A DNA stretch of 64,000 nucleotides from Ignavibacteriota bacterium (GTDB lineage Bacteria > Bacteroidota > Ignavibacteria > Ignavibacteriales > Melioribacteraceae): positions 1 through 64,000 of the forward strand of contig PDPT01000047.1 in the NCBI GenBank assembly GCA_002746605.1, given 5' to 3'. Made by a program: the position numbers and the translations under genes. This document shows, one piece after another, positions 8,163-17,530 of the stretch. Under the pieces are notes generated by a model. It saw only the letters and a list, made by a program, of their open reading frames with translations. It was not told where the DNA came from and made no database searches. Position 1 is the stretch's first letter. Each line of letters starts with the position of its first letter.

Positions 8163-9983
8163 TTGACTGAAAATTTATTATTTGGTTTGGCTGCAATAAT
8201 TGCTTTAGGTATAGCAGGTCAATGGATTTCATGGGTTTTAAAAATTCCTTCAATTCTTATACTCCTCTTTATCGGGTTTCTGATAGGACCAATTACTGGG
8301 ATTCTTCAACCCGATGAAGTTTTCGGAGAATTACTTTTTCCATTTGTCTCGCTTTCTGTAGCAATCATCCTTTTTGAAGGCGGATTAACACTTAAAATAA
8401 AAGAGCTTAAACCTGTTTTCAAAATAGTAAGAAATCTTATAACTATCGGGACAGTTGTTACATGGATTTTATCATCTTTGGCAGCTTACTATTTTACGAA
8501 TTTATCACTTGGAATTTCAATTCTTTTAGGTGCAATTTTAGTTGTAACCGGACCAACGGTAATAATGCCACTTTTGCGTTTGGTAAAACCAAAAGGAGAA
8601 ATAAATTCCATATTAAAGTGGGAAGGAATTGTAAATGATCCGATAGGAGCAATGCTTGCACTTTTGGTTTTCGATACAATTATAGCGGCAGGTTTAGGCG
8701 AAGCTACCACATCCGTTATATTTGCAATATTAAAGACAATCTTTTTTAGTACACTCATTGGAATAGTCGGGGCATATTTATTAGTCTTTTTAATAAAGAA
8801 AGATTTTATTCCGGATTATCTTCAAAATCCGGCTACTCTAGCTACCTTACTTTTAGTATTTGCATTATCAAATACAATACAACATGAAAGTGGTTTGTTT
8901 GCAGTTACTTTAATGGGAATTTACTTGGCAAACCAAAAACAAATTGTTGTTGAACATATTTTGGAGTTCAAAGAAAATCTCGGGGTTCTTTTACTTTCAA
9001 CTTTGTTTATAGTTCTTGCCGCTAGATTGCAAGTAGAAGATCTAGAGATGTTAGATTCGGGCACATTTCTTTTTATTGCTATTTTGATACTTTTAATCCG
9101 CCCTGCTACAATATTTTCCTCAACGATAGGTTCAAAGTTAAGTTGGAAAGAAAAACTTTATCTTTCGTGGATGGCTCCGCGAGGAATTGTAGCTGCCGCT
9201 GTTGCCTCAATCTTTTCTCTGGATCTAGCCCGTTCTAATTACGAAGGAGCCGGTTTACTTGTGCCGATTATGTTTTTGGTAATTATATCAACTATTTTAA
9301 TATACGGTTTAAGTGCAACTCCGCTTGCACGATTATTAAAACTCTCTGATCCAAATCCTCAAGGAATTGTTATTGCAGGAATTAATCAACTCAGCCTTGC
9401 AATTTATAAAGCTTTAAACAAGTACAATATAAGAGTTTTGTTGGTTGATACTAACTGGGATAAAGTAACTAATGCAAGACAAAATGGCATGAGTACACAT
9501 TTTGGCAGTATAGTTTCAGAAAAGACTCTTACTAATATAAATTTAGATGGAATAGGAAGATTTATTGCTCTTACCGGAAATAAAGGGATAAACTCGCTTT
9601 CCTCAATACAATTTGCTAAAATATTTGAGAGTGCAAATGTTTATCAAATAAATACTGCTCCAAAATTTAATCAAGATGTTGGAAAAGAATTAAGGGGACA
9701 TTTCTTTTCTTCCGATAAATTAATTTTCCCCGATATAGATAAGTATGAATCTACACTTTTCGTTAAAACTAATAAAATAACAGCTGAGTTTACCTTTGAA
9801 GATTTAGAATCGAAGTATGGAACTAATTTATTTCATCCGTTATTTATTTTAGATGAAAATAAAAAGTTAATTATTTACTCCGAAAAATTCAGTAGAAAAC
9901 CGGTAGAAGGAGAAACTCTAATAAGTTTAATTTATAAAGAAATCGAAGAAAACAATCAAAAGAAGGAAATAAAAAATGACTAA
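8163..9983 (+). CDS. CPA1 cation:proton antiporter with TrkA-N-like domain
   Basis: The 606-residue protein starts at a TTG (8163) after GAAAGAGAG. The first 400 residues hold about 12 membrane helices of the Na+/H+ exchanger fold, with conserved GPTVIMPLL, EGIVNDPIGAML (the ion-binding Asp of NhaP-type exchangers) and SWMAPRGIVAAAV. The C-terminal 200 residues form a cytoplasmic Rossmann-like domain (GIVIAGINQLSLAIYKAL, VLLVDTNW) like TrkA-N/RCK, but without the full GxGxxG. It probably moves Na+ or K+ against protons and is gated by a ligand. Its end overlaps the next gene by 8 bp. Confidence 0.88.
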   Translation: MTENLLFGLAAIIALGIAGQWISWVLKIPSILILLFIGFLIGPITGILQPDEVFGELLFPFVSLSVAIILFEGGLTLKIKELKPVFKIVRNLITIGTVVTWILSSLAAYYFTNLSLGISILLGAILVVTGPTVIMPLLRLVKPKGEINSILKWEGIVNDPIGAMLALLVFDTIIAAGLGEATTSVIFAILKTIFFSTLIGIVGAYLLVFLIKKDFIPDYLQNPATLATLLLVFALSNTIQHESGLFAVTLMGIYLANQKQIVVEHILEFKENLGVLLLSTLFIVLAARLQVEDLEMLDSGTFLFIAILILLIRPATIFSSTIGSKLSWKEKLYLSWMAPRGIVAAAVASIFSLDLARSNYEGAGLLVPIMFLVIISTILIYGLSATPLARLLKLSDPNPQGIVIAGINQLSLAIYKALNKYNIRVLLVDTNWDKVTNARQNGMSTHFGSIVSEKTLTNINLDGIGRFIALTGNKGINSLSSIQFAKIFESANVYQINTAPKFNQDVGKELRGHFFSSDKLIFPDIDKYESTLFVKTNKITAEFTFEDLESKYGTNLFHPLFILDENKKLIIYSEKFSRKPVEGETLISLIYKEIEENNQKKEIKND

Positions 9984-10965
9984 AAAAATATTTACAATAA
10001 TTATTCTGTCCTTTTCAATAACATTTGCTCAATATGTAAAAAACCAAGAACCTTTGGCACACACTTATTCAATTGTTGCCTTTGATCAAAATACTGGAGA
10101 AATGGGTGTTGCAGTTCAATCTCATTGGTTTTCCGTGGGTCCGACTGTTATTTGGGGAGAAGCAGGTGTAGGTGTTGTGGCAACACAATCTTTTATAAAT
10201 CCTGAATACGGCTCAAGGGGTTTAGCACTTATGAAACAAGGTTTAGAAGCTAAACAAGTTCTGCAATTACTTATCGATCAGGATAAAGGAAGAGATTTAA
10301 GACAGGTTGCAATGTTAGATAATCAAGGAAATATTGCAGCTTATACAGGAAAAAATTGTATTGATTATGCTAACCACATTGTAGGAAGAGATTACTCCGT
10401 GCAAGCTAATATGATGTTAAACCAAACTGTTCCTAAGGCTATGGCAAGTGCGTTCGAAAGAACTAGTGGTGCTTTGGAGGATAAACTTATGGCTGCACTG
10501 GAAGCAGCAGAAATGGAAGACGGAGATATTAGAGGAAAACAATCTGCTGCAATTTTAGTTGTTAATTCTAAAAATACTGATAAACCTTGGGTTGATAGAA
10601 AAATTGATTTAAGAGTTGAAGATCACCAAACACCAATTAAAGAACTAAAAAGGCTTTTAAAAATTCATAAGGCATACGAACATATGAATAAAGGAGACCT
10701 TGCCATTGAAAACAATAATATGGGTTTAGCAATGGAAGAATATCAGAGTGCACAAAAGCTATTTCCCGAGAATGAAGAAATGAAATATTGGCACGCAATT
10801 ACATTGGCTAATACAGGTAACCTTGATGAAGCATTAAAAATGTTTAAAGATATTTTCAGCAAAAATCCAAATTGGGCAGAACTTACTTCAAGATTATATA
10901 AAGCAAGAATTTTAAATATAAGACAAGATGATTTAAATAAAATTCTACAACAAAAGGGCTTTTAA
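9976..10965 (+). CDS. Exported DUF1028 protein with C-terminal TPR
   Basis: A signal peptide (about residues 1-19, ending FAQ) is followed by a DUF1028 domain (about 28-225). Its typical features are THSTYSIVAFD-like start, GVAVQSHWFSVG, GVGVVATQSFINPEYG and GKQSAAILVV. DUF1028 belongs to the Ntn-hydrolase-like proteins of unknown activity. Two tetratricopeptide-like repeats fill about 235-310 (LAMEEYQSAQKLFPENEEM, LDEALKMFKDIFSKNPNW). It overlaps the antiporter gene by 8 bp, so the two are likely translated together, although a functional link is not obvious. Confidence 0.85.
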   Translation: MTKKIFTIIILSFSITFAQYVKNQEPLAHTYSIVAFDQNTGEMGVAVQSHWFSVGPTVIWGEAGVGVVATQSFINPEYGSRGLALMKQGLEAKQVLQLLIDQDKGRDLRQVAMLDNQGNIAAYTGKNCIDYANHIVGRDYSVQANMMLNQTVPKAMASAFERTSGALEDKLMAALEAAEMEDGDIRGKQSAAILVVNSKNTDKPWVDRKIDLRVEDHQTPIKELKRLLKIHKAYEHMNKGDLAIENNNMGLAMEEYQSAQKLFPENEEMKYWHAITLANTGNLDEALKMFKDIFSKNPNWAELTSRLYKARILNIRQDDLNKILQQKGF

Positions 10966-10971
10966 TTATTA

Positions 10972-11000
10972 GTGCGGGAGGTTTTAAAACCCTCCCGTAC
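10972..11000. terminator. Bidirectional intrinsic terminator
   Basis: A 10-bp stem (GTGCGGGAGG with CCTCCCGTAC, one G-U) closes a loop of TTTTAAAA plus C. It sits between the convergent DUF1028 and histidine-kinase genes and can serve both. U-tracts on either side are weak. Confidence 0.6.
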
Positions 11001-11048
11001 AACAAAAAATTTAAAATACTTTAGATGCCTTCTATTAGATACTGATTA

Positions 11049-13283
11049 TTATTTAGATTTTGTAGTTTGCAGCCATTGATCAATGGTCATTTTCAAAAAG
11101 GCTATGTTTATTGGTTTAGAAATATAATCATTCATACCTGCAACAAGACATTTTTCTCTATCTTTCATACTGGAATGAGCAGTTACGGCAATAATAGGAA
11201 TATCTTTTTTAGTTTCATCTTGCAAATCTCTTATTTGCTTGGTAACTTCAAGTCCATCCATATCTTTTAACTCAATATCCATAAGTATTAAATCAAATTG
11301 GCCTGATTTAACAAGATCAAGTGCTTCCCCGCCTTTATCAATACTTCGAACATTGTAACCTGCATCAGTTAGTAATTTCTGCTCTACTTTTCTGCTAATC
11401 GGATTATCTTCAACAAGCAATAATTTTGGTTTGTTATTATCTTGCTTAGCTACAGTAGTTTTTTCATCATCTCCTTTATCGGTAGCAGGTTTAGGTATTT
11501 CCTGAACTTTATCCAAATCAATTACAGAAGTAAAACTACTTCCCTTTCCTACTATTGAACTTGCACTAAAATTACCATCCATAAGTTTAGTCAGTTCTTT
11601 GGCAATCATTATATGAAGGACTCCTGCCGTAATTTTTGAGTCGGTCTTTTCAGTAATAATTTTATCATTAATTATTCTTTCTAACTCTTCATCGGAAACT
11701 CCAACACCACAATCAACAATTGTTATTTCTAATTTTTCTTCTCCATCTATGGACTTTTTATTGATTGTTAATGTTATTTCTCCATTCTCCGATGAGTGTA
11801 TGGCGTTTCTCAAAAGATTATTTATAATCTGTTCAAATTTTTCCGGATCTGCATGAATTTTTTCAGGTAAATTGTTATCAATTATACAGTTAAGTTTTAA
11901 TTCCGCTTGATCCAAATGAGGTTTCATTGTGTTAATTATTTTATCAATGAGAGGGTGAATTTCAAAATCCGCCGTTATAATTTCTACGGAACCATCTTGA
12001 ATTTTTGAAATTTCTACAACATCATTTATTAAACTGAGTAATGCCTCGGCAGAAAGTTTTGCACTATGAGAAAATTCTTTTAACTCATCTTCATTTTCGA
12101 ACAAACCATTTTCAATTAATGTTAAAAACCCAAGTACGGAGTTCATCGGAGTTCTGAGCTCGTGTCCCATTCTGCATATAATATTACTTTTGGGTACTGC
12201 ATTTGCTGCTATGCTGGGAATAATTGTTGAACTTGGTTTCTTTGCTTGTTTAAGTTCTTCGAGTTCAGCGTTTAATTGTTTATCCTTATGATATTGAAGT
12301 GTAATATTTTTAATTGAACCTTCAAGATAATTTATATTATTAACTGTTTGGGATTTACAATCAATAATAAAAATTTCTTCATTTTCCGCTCCTTTATAAG
12401 AGAATCTATAATTTTCAACCTTTCCTTTATGATCAATCTTTTTTAGTAGATGTTTTTTTACTTTTTCGTTTTGTATAATATTATTAAAAAAGTTTAACGG
12501 TTTATCTTGGTTATCTTCCTTAATTTTTAATAAATTTTTGAACGCATTATTTGAATACTCAAAACTTCCATCCATTTTTATTCTGAAAAACGGTATTAAG
12601 GAATCTTCAATTAATTCCTTAAAATAAACATCCTCCGAACTTTTGTTTGTCTTTTCTTTTTGATTATTAGTTCCGTTACTTGAATATTTAATCGTAGTTT
12701 TGCTTTTTGTATTTCTTAAATTACTTGCAAATATTGATAATCCTAAAATTAAAAATGATGAAGTAAGAATTAAATAAGTTAAATTATCATAAAGATTTGC
12801 AACAACTGCAGTACTTATAAAAAAGAGTAACGAATAAAATGCTACGGCTATTTGATTTTTCTTATTCCATCTAACAAACATCGATGTTCCAAGCAAAAAG
12901 ATAGAAGCAAAAATTATATGGTAATTAAACAGATTGGGAATATTGTAAACTACAAAACTTATGGAAGCTGAAAATAGTAAAAACAATATGTGCGTTATAA
13001 CTACATTATTCTTTTTACCGAAATTTGTCTGCAAAAAGATTAAAACTATTAATGAAAATATTGTTGGTACTAATCTTGCTAAATATATTTCATATCTGAA
13101 ATTATTAAAAAACGCAACTTCTAATGTTAGTGAGAGTACCCCAAACGCAGCCATAATAATTGCAATTATTTTCAAGGGCATTAAATTGGCTTTGCTTTGG
13201 GTTGATTCTTCTAACAAAGTTTCATTATTTCCGTCATTTTTTTCTTCAGAATCAAATTTTATTACTTTAAGTGCTTGTTCCAT
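11049..13283 (-). CDS. Membrane hybrid histidine kinase / response regulator
   Basis: The 744-residue protein has six membrane helices (about 35-190), a PAS-like domain (about 215-330), a HisKA helix with the phospho-accepting His in MGHELRTPMNSVLGF (about 370), a HATPase domain and a C-terminal receiver (about 620-738). The receiver is intact: VEDN, phospho-acceptor Asp in ILMDIELKDMDG, Lys in YISKP. The ATPase keeps the N box (INNLLRNAIHSSENG) and G1 (DCGVGVS). The usual G2 box GTGLGLA is replaced by ITAGVLHIMIAK and no clear F box is seen, so catalysis may be weak or altered. No partner regulator lies beside it. The signal it senses is unknown. Confidence 0.85.
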   Translation of the reverse strand: MEQALKVIKFDSEEKNDGNNETLLEESTQSKANLMPLKIIAIIMAAFGVLSLTLEVAFFNNFRYEIYLARLVPTIFSLIVLIFLQTNFGKKNNVVITHILFLLFSASISFVVYNIPNLFNYHIIFASIFLLGTSMFVRWNKKNQIAVAFYSLLFFISTAVVANLYDNLTYLILTSSFLILGLSIFASNLRNTKSKTTIKYSSNGTNNQKEKTNKSSEDVYFKELIEDSLIPFFRIKMDGSFEYSNNAFKNLLKIKEDNQDKPLNFFNNIIQNEKVKKHLLKKIDHKGKVENYRFSYKGAENEEIFIIDCKSQTVNNINYLEGSIKNITLQYHKDKQLNAELEELKQAKKPSSTIIPSIAANAVPKSNIICRMGHELRTPMNSVLGFLTLIENGLFENEDELKEFSHSAKLSAEALLSLINDVVEISKIQDGSVEIITADFEIHPLIDKIINTMKPHLDQAELKLNCIIDNNLPEKIHADPEKFEQIINNLLRNAIHSSENGEITLTINKKSIDGEEKLEITIVDCGVGVSDEELERIINDKIITEKTDSKITAGVLHIMIAKELTKLMDGNFSASSIVGKGSSFTSVIDLDKVQEIPKPATDKGDDEKTTVAKQDNNKPKLLLVEDNPISRKVEQKLLTDAGYNVRSIDKGGEALDLVKSGQFDLILMDIELKDMDGLEVTKQIRDLQDETKKDIPIIAVTAHSSMKDREKCLVAGMNDYISKPINIAFLKMTIDQWLQTTKSK

Positions 13284-13393
13284 TAAGAGTTTTGTTATAA
13301 TTTTATTAATTAGTATTTTGATTTATATTATCGATTATCTCTCAAACTACTTTAATACTTTTTATGTGATTTAAATCAAAAAATTATTTTTTT

Positions 13394-13945
13394 ATGGCTG
13401 ATTTTTTATATTCAATTGATTTATCAATTTTTAATTTTATTAACCAAACAATTTCTAATAATATCTTCGATAAATTTTTTCCGTTTATTACTAATGTTAA
13501 AAATTGGTATTTAGTATATATCGTTTTGTGGTTTATTTTATTCCTCAAGGGAGGAAAGATTGGTAAACCCGCTGCTATTGTTATTCTTTTCCTTATTGCT
13601 GCATCCGATCAAATAAGTAGTAACTTATTAAAAAATTTATTTCAGAGAATTAGACCGTGTAATGCTTTGGATAATGTAAATATTTTGGTAAATTGCTCTA
13701 AATCTTTTTCATTTCCTTCTTCGCATGCGGTAAATAATTTTGCGGTTGCAACTTTTTTTTCGCGGCTTTACCCAAAGTTAAGATGGATTTTGTTAATAAT
13801 AGCAGCTTTAATTGCTTTTTCTCGTCCTTATGTGGGAGTTCATTATCCCTCCGATATCTTTTTCGGAGCTTTAATAGGAAGTGCTTTAGGATATTTTTTT
13901 AGTATAATAACATTAAAAATAAGTAAAAACAAATATGAAAAGTAA
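13394..13945 (+). CDS. PAP2-family membrane phosphatase
   Basis: The 183-residue membrane protein contains the three phosphatase motifs of the type 2 phosphatidic-acid phosphatase fold: KNLFQRIRPC (about 88-97), SFPSSHAVN (about 109-117) and SRPYVGVHYPSDI (about 142-154). There are about five hydrophobic segments. Likely substrates are undecaprenyl pyrophosphate or phospholipid phosphates in the inner membrane. It overlaps the AMP nucleosidase gene by 11 bp, which implies shared translation but no clear shared pathway. Confidence 0.85.
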   Translation: MADFLYSIDLSIFNFINQTISNNIFDKFFPFITNVKNWYLVYIVLWFILFLKGGKIGKPAAIVILFLIAASDQISSNLLKNLFQRIRPCNALDNVNILVNCSKSFSFPSSHAVNNFAVATFFSRLYPKLRWILLIIAALIAFSRPYVGVHYPSDIFFGALIGSALGYFFSIITLKISKNKYEK

Positions 13946-14708
13946 ACTAGAAATTGCAAAAAATTGGCTGCCAAGATATACAGGTACTAAAATTGATGAT
14001 TTTGGAGATTATCTCCTACTTACAAATTTTAGTAATTATGTAACAAAATTTAGTGAAAAGTTTAATTGCAATGTTAATGGTATCGGTAAACCTATGCAAG
14101 CTGCAACAAATTCAGATGGTTTATCAATAATTAATTTCGGTATAGGTTCTGCAAATGCAGCTACAATTATGGATCTGCTGATTGCCAAACATCCAAAAGG
14201 AGTTTTATTCCTTGGTAAATGCGGAGGTTTAAAACAAACCACGGAAATCGGGCATTTTATTCTGCCAACCGCTGCAATAAGAGGTGAAGGAACAAGTAAC
14301 GATTATCTGCCTCCGGAAGTACCGGCTTTACCATCGTTTAAGCTTCATAAGTTTGTTTCGGATAAAATTTTAAAGTATAATTTAGATTACCGAACAGGTG
14401 TAATTTATACAACTAATAGAAGAGTCTGGGAATGGGATAATAATTTCAAAGATTATCTAAAACAACTGGGGACTATAGGAATTGATATGGAAACCGCTAC
14501 AATTTTTATTGCGGGCTATACCAATCAAATTGCTCGCGGAGCTTTATTATTAGTTTCAGATTTACCAATGGTTGCAGAAGGAATAAAAACAGCGGAGTCC
14601 GACCAAATGGTTACAAAAAATTTTGTTGATCTTCATCTCAAAATTGGTATTGAAGCTATGACCGAAATTGGAGCAAAAGGTGAAAGGATTAAGCATTTTA
14701 GGTATTAA
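13935..14708 (+). CDS. amn: AMP nucleosidase (short form)
   Basis: The 257-residue protein is of the purine nucleoside phosphorylase/MTAN fold, with INFGIGSANAATIMDLL (about 69-85), FLGKCGGLKQTTEIG (about 95-109), the substrate-binding IGIDMETATIFIAGY (about 178-192) and LLVSDLP (about 204-210). It matches the short Bacteroidota/Chlorobiota-type AMP nucleosidase, which splits AMP to adenine and ribose 5-phosphate. It lacks the N-terminal regulatory domain of the enterobacterial Amn. The ATG lies inside the end of the PAP2 gene. Confidence 0.85.
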   Translation: MKSKLEIAKNWLPRYTGTKIDDFGDYLLLTNFSNYVTKFSEKFNCNVNGIGKPMQAATNSDGLSIINFGIGSANAATIMDLLIAKHPKGVLFLGKCGGLKQTTEIGHFILPTAAIRGEGTSNDYLPPEVPALPSFKLHKFVSDKILKYNLDYRTGVIYTTNRRVWEWDNNFKDYLKQLGTIGIDMETATIFIAGYTNQIARGALLLVSDLPMVAEGIKTAESDQMVTKNFVDLHLKIGIEAMTEIGAKGERIKHFRY

Positions 14709-14821
14709 TTTTAGGCATTTAGTTCAAATTATAAAATACAAGAATATGTGAGTATTTTTAATTTGTTGAAACTTTTTTCCTATAATATTTGTAACAGAAA
14801 TAAATCATGGGAGTTTTTACA

Positions 14822-15241
14822 ATGAAACAGATTTTTTATAGTTTTTTTTTCTTAATAATATTAATAAGTATAGCTAATGCACAATCAAAATTTTCTGAAG
14901 AGGACATTAAAAACACTTTAGAAAAAATTTTTGATTTAAGTAAAAATCAAGATTATAAAGCTTTGGCAACACACTTTACATATAAAGAAGGAGAAGAATT
15001 TAAAGTCTATAATTACAACGATAAAGCCGAAGCTAAAATTGTAAAAAGATTGTCAAAAAAGATTAAAGCCTATTTGGATTTAAGTGATTCTTACACAATA
15101 AGTAACATTTCTATAACAAAAAAAGAAAAATTAGGAAATATAACTTTAGATATACTTTTTAATAGCGGTAACCAAAAATTAAAAATAACATTTGTATTTG
15201 TTGATAATGCCGGAGTTTTGTTGCTTGCAGATTTTAAGTAA
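14822..15241 (+). CDS. Small exported protein of unknown function
   Basis: I start this protein at the ATG at 14822 (139 residues), because GGGAG at 14809-14813 is a well-placed ribosome binding site and the next residues form a good signal peptide (MKQIFYSFFFLIILISIANA). The mature part is rich in Lys and looks like a small alpha+beta fold with an amphipathic start (EEDIKNTLEKIFDLSKNQDY), perhaps NTF2/DUF4783-like, but I do not recognise a family. It ends one base from the convergent gene. Confidence 0.65.
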   Translation: MKQIFYSFFFLIILISIANAQSKFSEEDIKNTLEKIFDLSKNQDYKALATHFTYKEGEEFKVYNYNDKAEAKIVKRLSKKIKAYLDLSDSYTISNISITKKEKLGNITLDILFNSGNQKLKITFVFVDNAGVLLLADFK

Positions 15242-15895
15242 TTATTTAGAATATTTACTTAAATAATCTATTCCCTTTTGAGCAATTTCCCAATCTTTGT
15301 TTGCATCGTTTTTAATTAATAAACCTTCATCAATCATTGTTGCAGTTTCAGAGTAAAGATTGGTAATCCATCTTTCTTTTTGTTCGCCTTCGGGTATTTC
15401 CAAATCATTTTTAGAAAGTTTATTTTTCATGTCTTTCTTTACAAACTCAATAACTTCTACTTCTTCTGAACTTCCGCCTAAGAAAATTAAAGCTTTTAGT
15501 ACAGGTATTCTATAATTATTTTCAGTTTTAGCTCCCGACTCCTTATTGGATGCTTTTACTTCTTCATCAATTTCTTTCTGATCCATTGTTTTAATTTTTT
15601 CTTTGGCAAGTTTAATATCTTCTTTACTTACGCTTTCGGTTTGAGCTGAATTTTCTGTTTCACTGGAGTTTTCTATTTTATTAAAAACATCTCTAGTTTC
15701 TCCAAGTTTTTCGTAAAATTTTTGATAAGGAATAATTTGGGTTAATAATTTTTGTGCTTTTTCAACGCTTCCATTTAAAATTTCTTCAGAACTTCGTTGT
15801 TTGAGTCCCGAAATTAATCCATCAACCGTTTCAAATAATGAACTGAAATATTGTTTAACTTCTTCTTTCTTTTTATTTATTTCTTCGTGTTCCAT
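15242..15895 (-). CDS. Coiled-coil protein with Mrr_N-like winged helix
   Basis: The 217-residue cytoplasmic protein has a helical N-terminal half (KKKEEVKQYFSSLFETVDGL), a Glu/Ser-rich linker (about 85-125), and a C-terminal domain (about 128-214). That domain resembles the Mrr N-terminal winged helix: RIPVLKALIFLGGSSEEVEV, then ERWITNLYSETATMIDEGLL, then NKDWEIAQKGIDYL. In restriction enzymes this domain binds DNA, but no nuclease domain is present here, so a DNA-binding or regulatory role is possible. It stands alone between convergent and divergent neighbours. Confidence 0.6.
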   Translation of the reverse strand: MEHEEINKKKEEVKQYFSSLFETVDGLISGLKQRSSEEILNGSVEKAQKLLTQIIPYQKFYEKLGETRDVFNKIENSSETENSAQTESVSKEDIKLAKEKIKTMDQKEIDEEVKASNKESGAKTENNYRIPVLKALIFLGGSSEEVEVIEFVKKDMKNKLSKNDLEIPEGEQKERWITNLYSETATMIDEGLLIKNDANKDWEIAQKGIDYLSKYSK

Positions 15896-16165
15896 CTTAA
15901 CCTTAATTATCTTTAATGTAATAATCGAATTAAATTACTCAGATTTAATATGTAAGAATCTTTTTTTATGAGAAAAATTTAAGTTAATATTAAAATTTAT
16001 GCGCTAATTTCAAATTTAAGTTATATAAATAAATAATAATCTTAAATTCTACAAAAAACTCTTAAAATATTACTTGAAACTTTATTTCTTTTTCATTCAG
16101 TTTTTATTTTGCCATTCCCTTACTATACACTATTTTTAAAGTACGACTATTATTTTTTTAGAAAA

Positions 16166-17347
16166 ATGTTATCACAAAAGATTGAAAATATTGAATTTTC
16201 GGGCACCTTAGAAATTTCTGCAAAGACGATAGAAATGAAGCAGCAAGGCATTAATGTAATTGATTTATGTGCAGGTGAATCGGATTTACCCACCCCGAGC
16301 AATATAAAGAAAGCCGGAATAAATGCGATTATTAATAATAAAACTAAATATACGACTGCAAGTGGAATAACCGAATTAAAAACAGCAATTGCAAGAAAGT
16401 ATTTTGAAGAATATAAAGCTGATTATTCTCTTAAGGAAATCATAATTTCTAATGGAGCTAAACAAGCTGTCTTTAATGCCGTTCAAACCATTATTTCTGA
16501 TGGCGATGAAGTTATAACTCCGCTGCCCTTTTATGTTTCGTATCCTCAAATGGTGAAGCTTGCCGGCGGTGAAATAAAGTTTATAGAAACAAAAAAAAAT
16601 AATTCCTTTAAATTAACATCTGCTGAGCTGCAGGAAAATATCAATTCCAAAACCAAAGCATTAATTTTGTGCAATCCCAATAATCCAAGTGGAGTTTTAT
16701 ATTCTCAACAAGAATTATTGAAAATTTTAGAAATTGTTCTATCAAAAAATATCTTTCTTATTGCAGATGAAATTTACGAAAAATTAATTTACAATAATCA
16801 ACCCTTTTATAGTGTTGCTTCTGCGGGCAATAAATTTAAAGATAATCTAATAATTATTAATGGTGTTTCCAAAACTTATGCAATGACGGGCTGGCGGATA
16901 GGATACACACTTGCTCCCGAAACAATAATTAAAGGAATGAATAAATTACAAGGGCACTCAACCGGAAATGCCTGTACCATATCTCAACATGCCGCTTTGG
17001 CTGCATTAAAAGGAAAGCAAAATTTTGTAAATGAACAAAAAAGAATCTTTGAGAAACGTAAAATATTTGTTGAAAACAGATTGTCTCAAATAAAAGACCT
17101 TGATTTTATAAAACCAAAGGGAGCTTTCTATTTCTTCATTGATTTGGAAAAAGTAATTAATAACTCCGAGCAAGTCAGTAATTGTAGAGATTTTTGTAAA
17201 AAGTTTTTGGAAGATAAGAAAGTAGCAACCGTACCCGGAAATGTTTTCGGTGTAGAAAATTTTCTAAGAATTACTTACACAAAACCGATTGATATTTTAG
17301 ACGAAGCATTAAAACGCTTAGAAGATTTTATTTTAAGAAATCTCTGA
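16166..17347 (+). CDS. Class I/II PLP aminotransferase (aspartate aminotransferase type)
   Basis: I start at the ATG at 16166 (MLSQKIENIE) because the in-frame TTG extension upstream is low-complexity and lacks family similarity. The 393-residue protein has the fold-type I features DLCAGESDLPTP, ISNGAKQAVFNAVQTI (cofactor phosphate region), NPNNPSGVLYS, DEIYEKLIY, and the PLP lysine in NGVSKTYAMTGWRIGY (about 235). RITYTKP near the C-terminus carries the substrate carboxylate-binding Arg. This is the AspC/AAT Ib group. Exact amino-acid specificity is not certain. Confidence 0.88.
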   Translation: MLSQKIENIEFSGTLEISAKTIEMKQQGINVIDLCAGESDLPTPSNIKKAGINAIINNKTKYTTASGITELKTAIARKYFEEYKADYSLKEIIISNGAKQAVFNAVQTIISDGDEVITPLPFYVSYPQMVKLAGGEIKFIETKKNNSFKLTSAELQENINSKTKALILCNPNNPSGVLYSQQELLKILEIVLSKNIFLIADEIYEKLIYNNQPFYSVASAGNKFKDNLIIINGVSKTYAMTGWRIGYTLAPETIIKGMNKLQGHSTGNACTISQHAALAALKGKQNFVNEQKRIFEKRKIFVENRLSQIKDLDFIKPKGAFYFFIDLEKVINNSEQVSNCRDFCKKFLEDKKVATVPGNVFGVENFLRITYTKPIDILDEALKRLEDFILRNL

Positions 17348-17530
17348 AAAATTAATTTGTGTAGAGAAAAGAAGTAAATATGATTACAGCTACAGCAGAT
17401 TGCTTCTTAAGCTTTTTAGCAATCACAATAACAAATTTTAAAATAAGAAGCATGCTGGTTGATATAAGTTTCGCATTAAGAAAAATTTAATTCCTCAGAG
17501 ATTTCTATAATCAGTTAAACAATATCCGGC

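Noticed and set aside
16109..16165. Upstream TTG extension of the aminotransferase
   Set aside because: The extra 19 residues are aromatic low-complexity sequence, and the ATG at 16166 gives the usual N-terminus.
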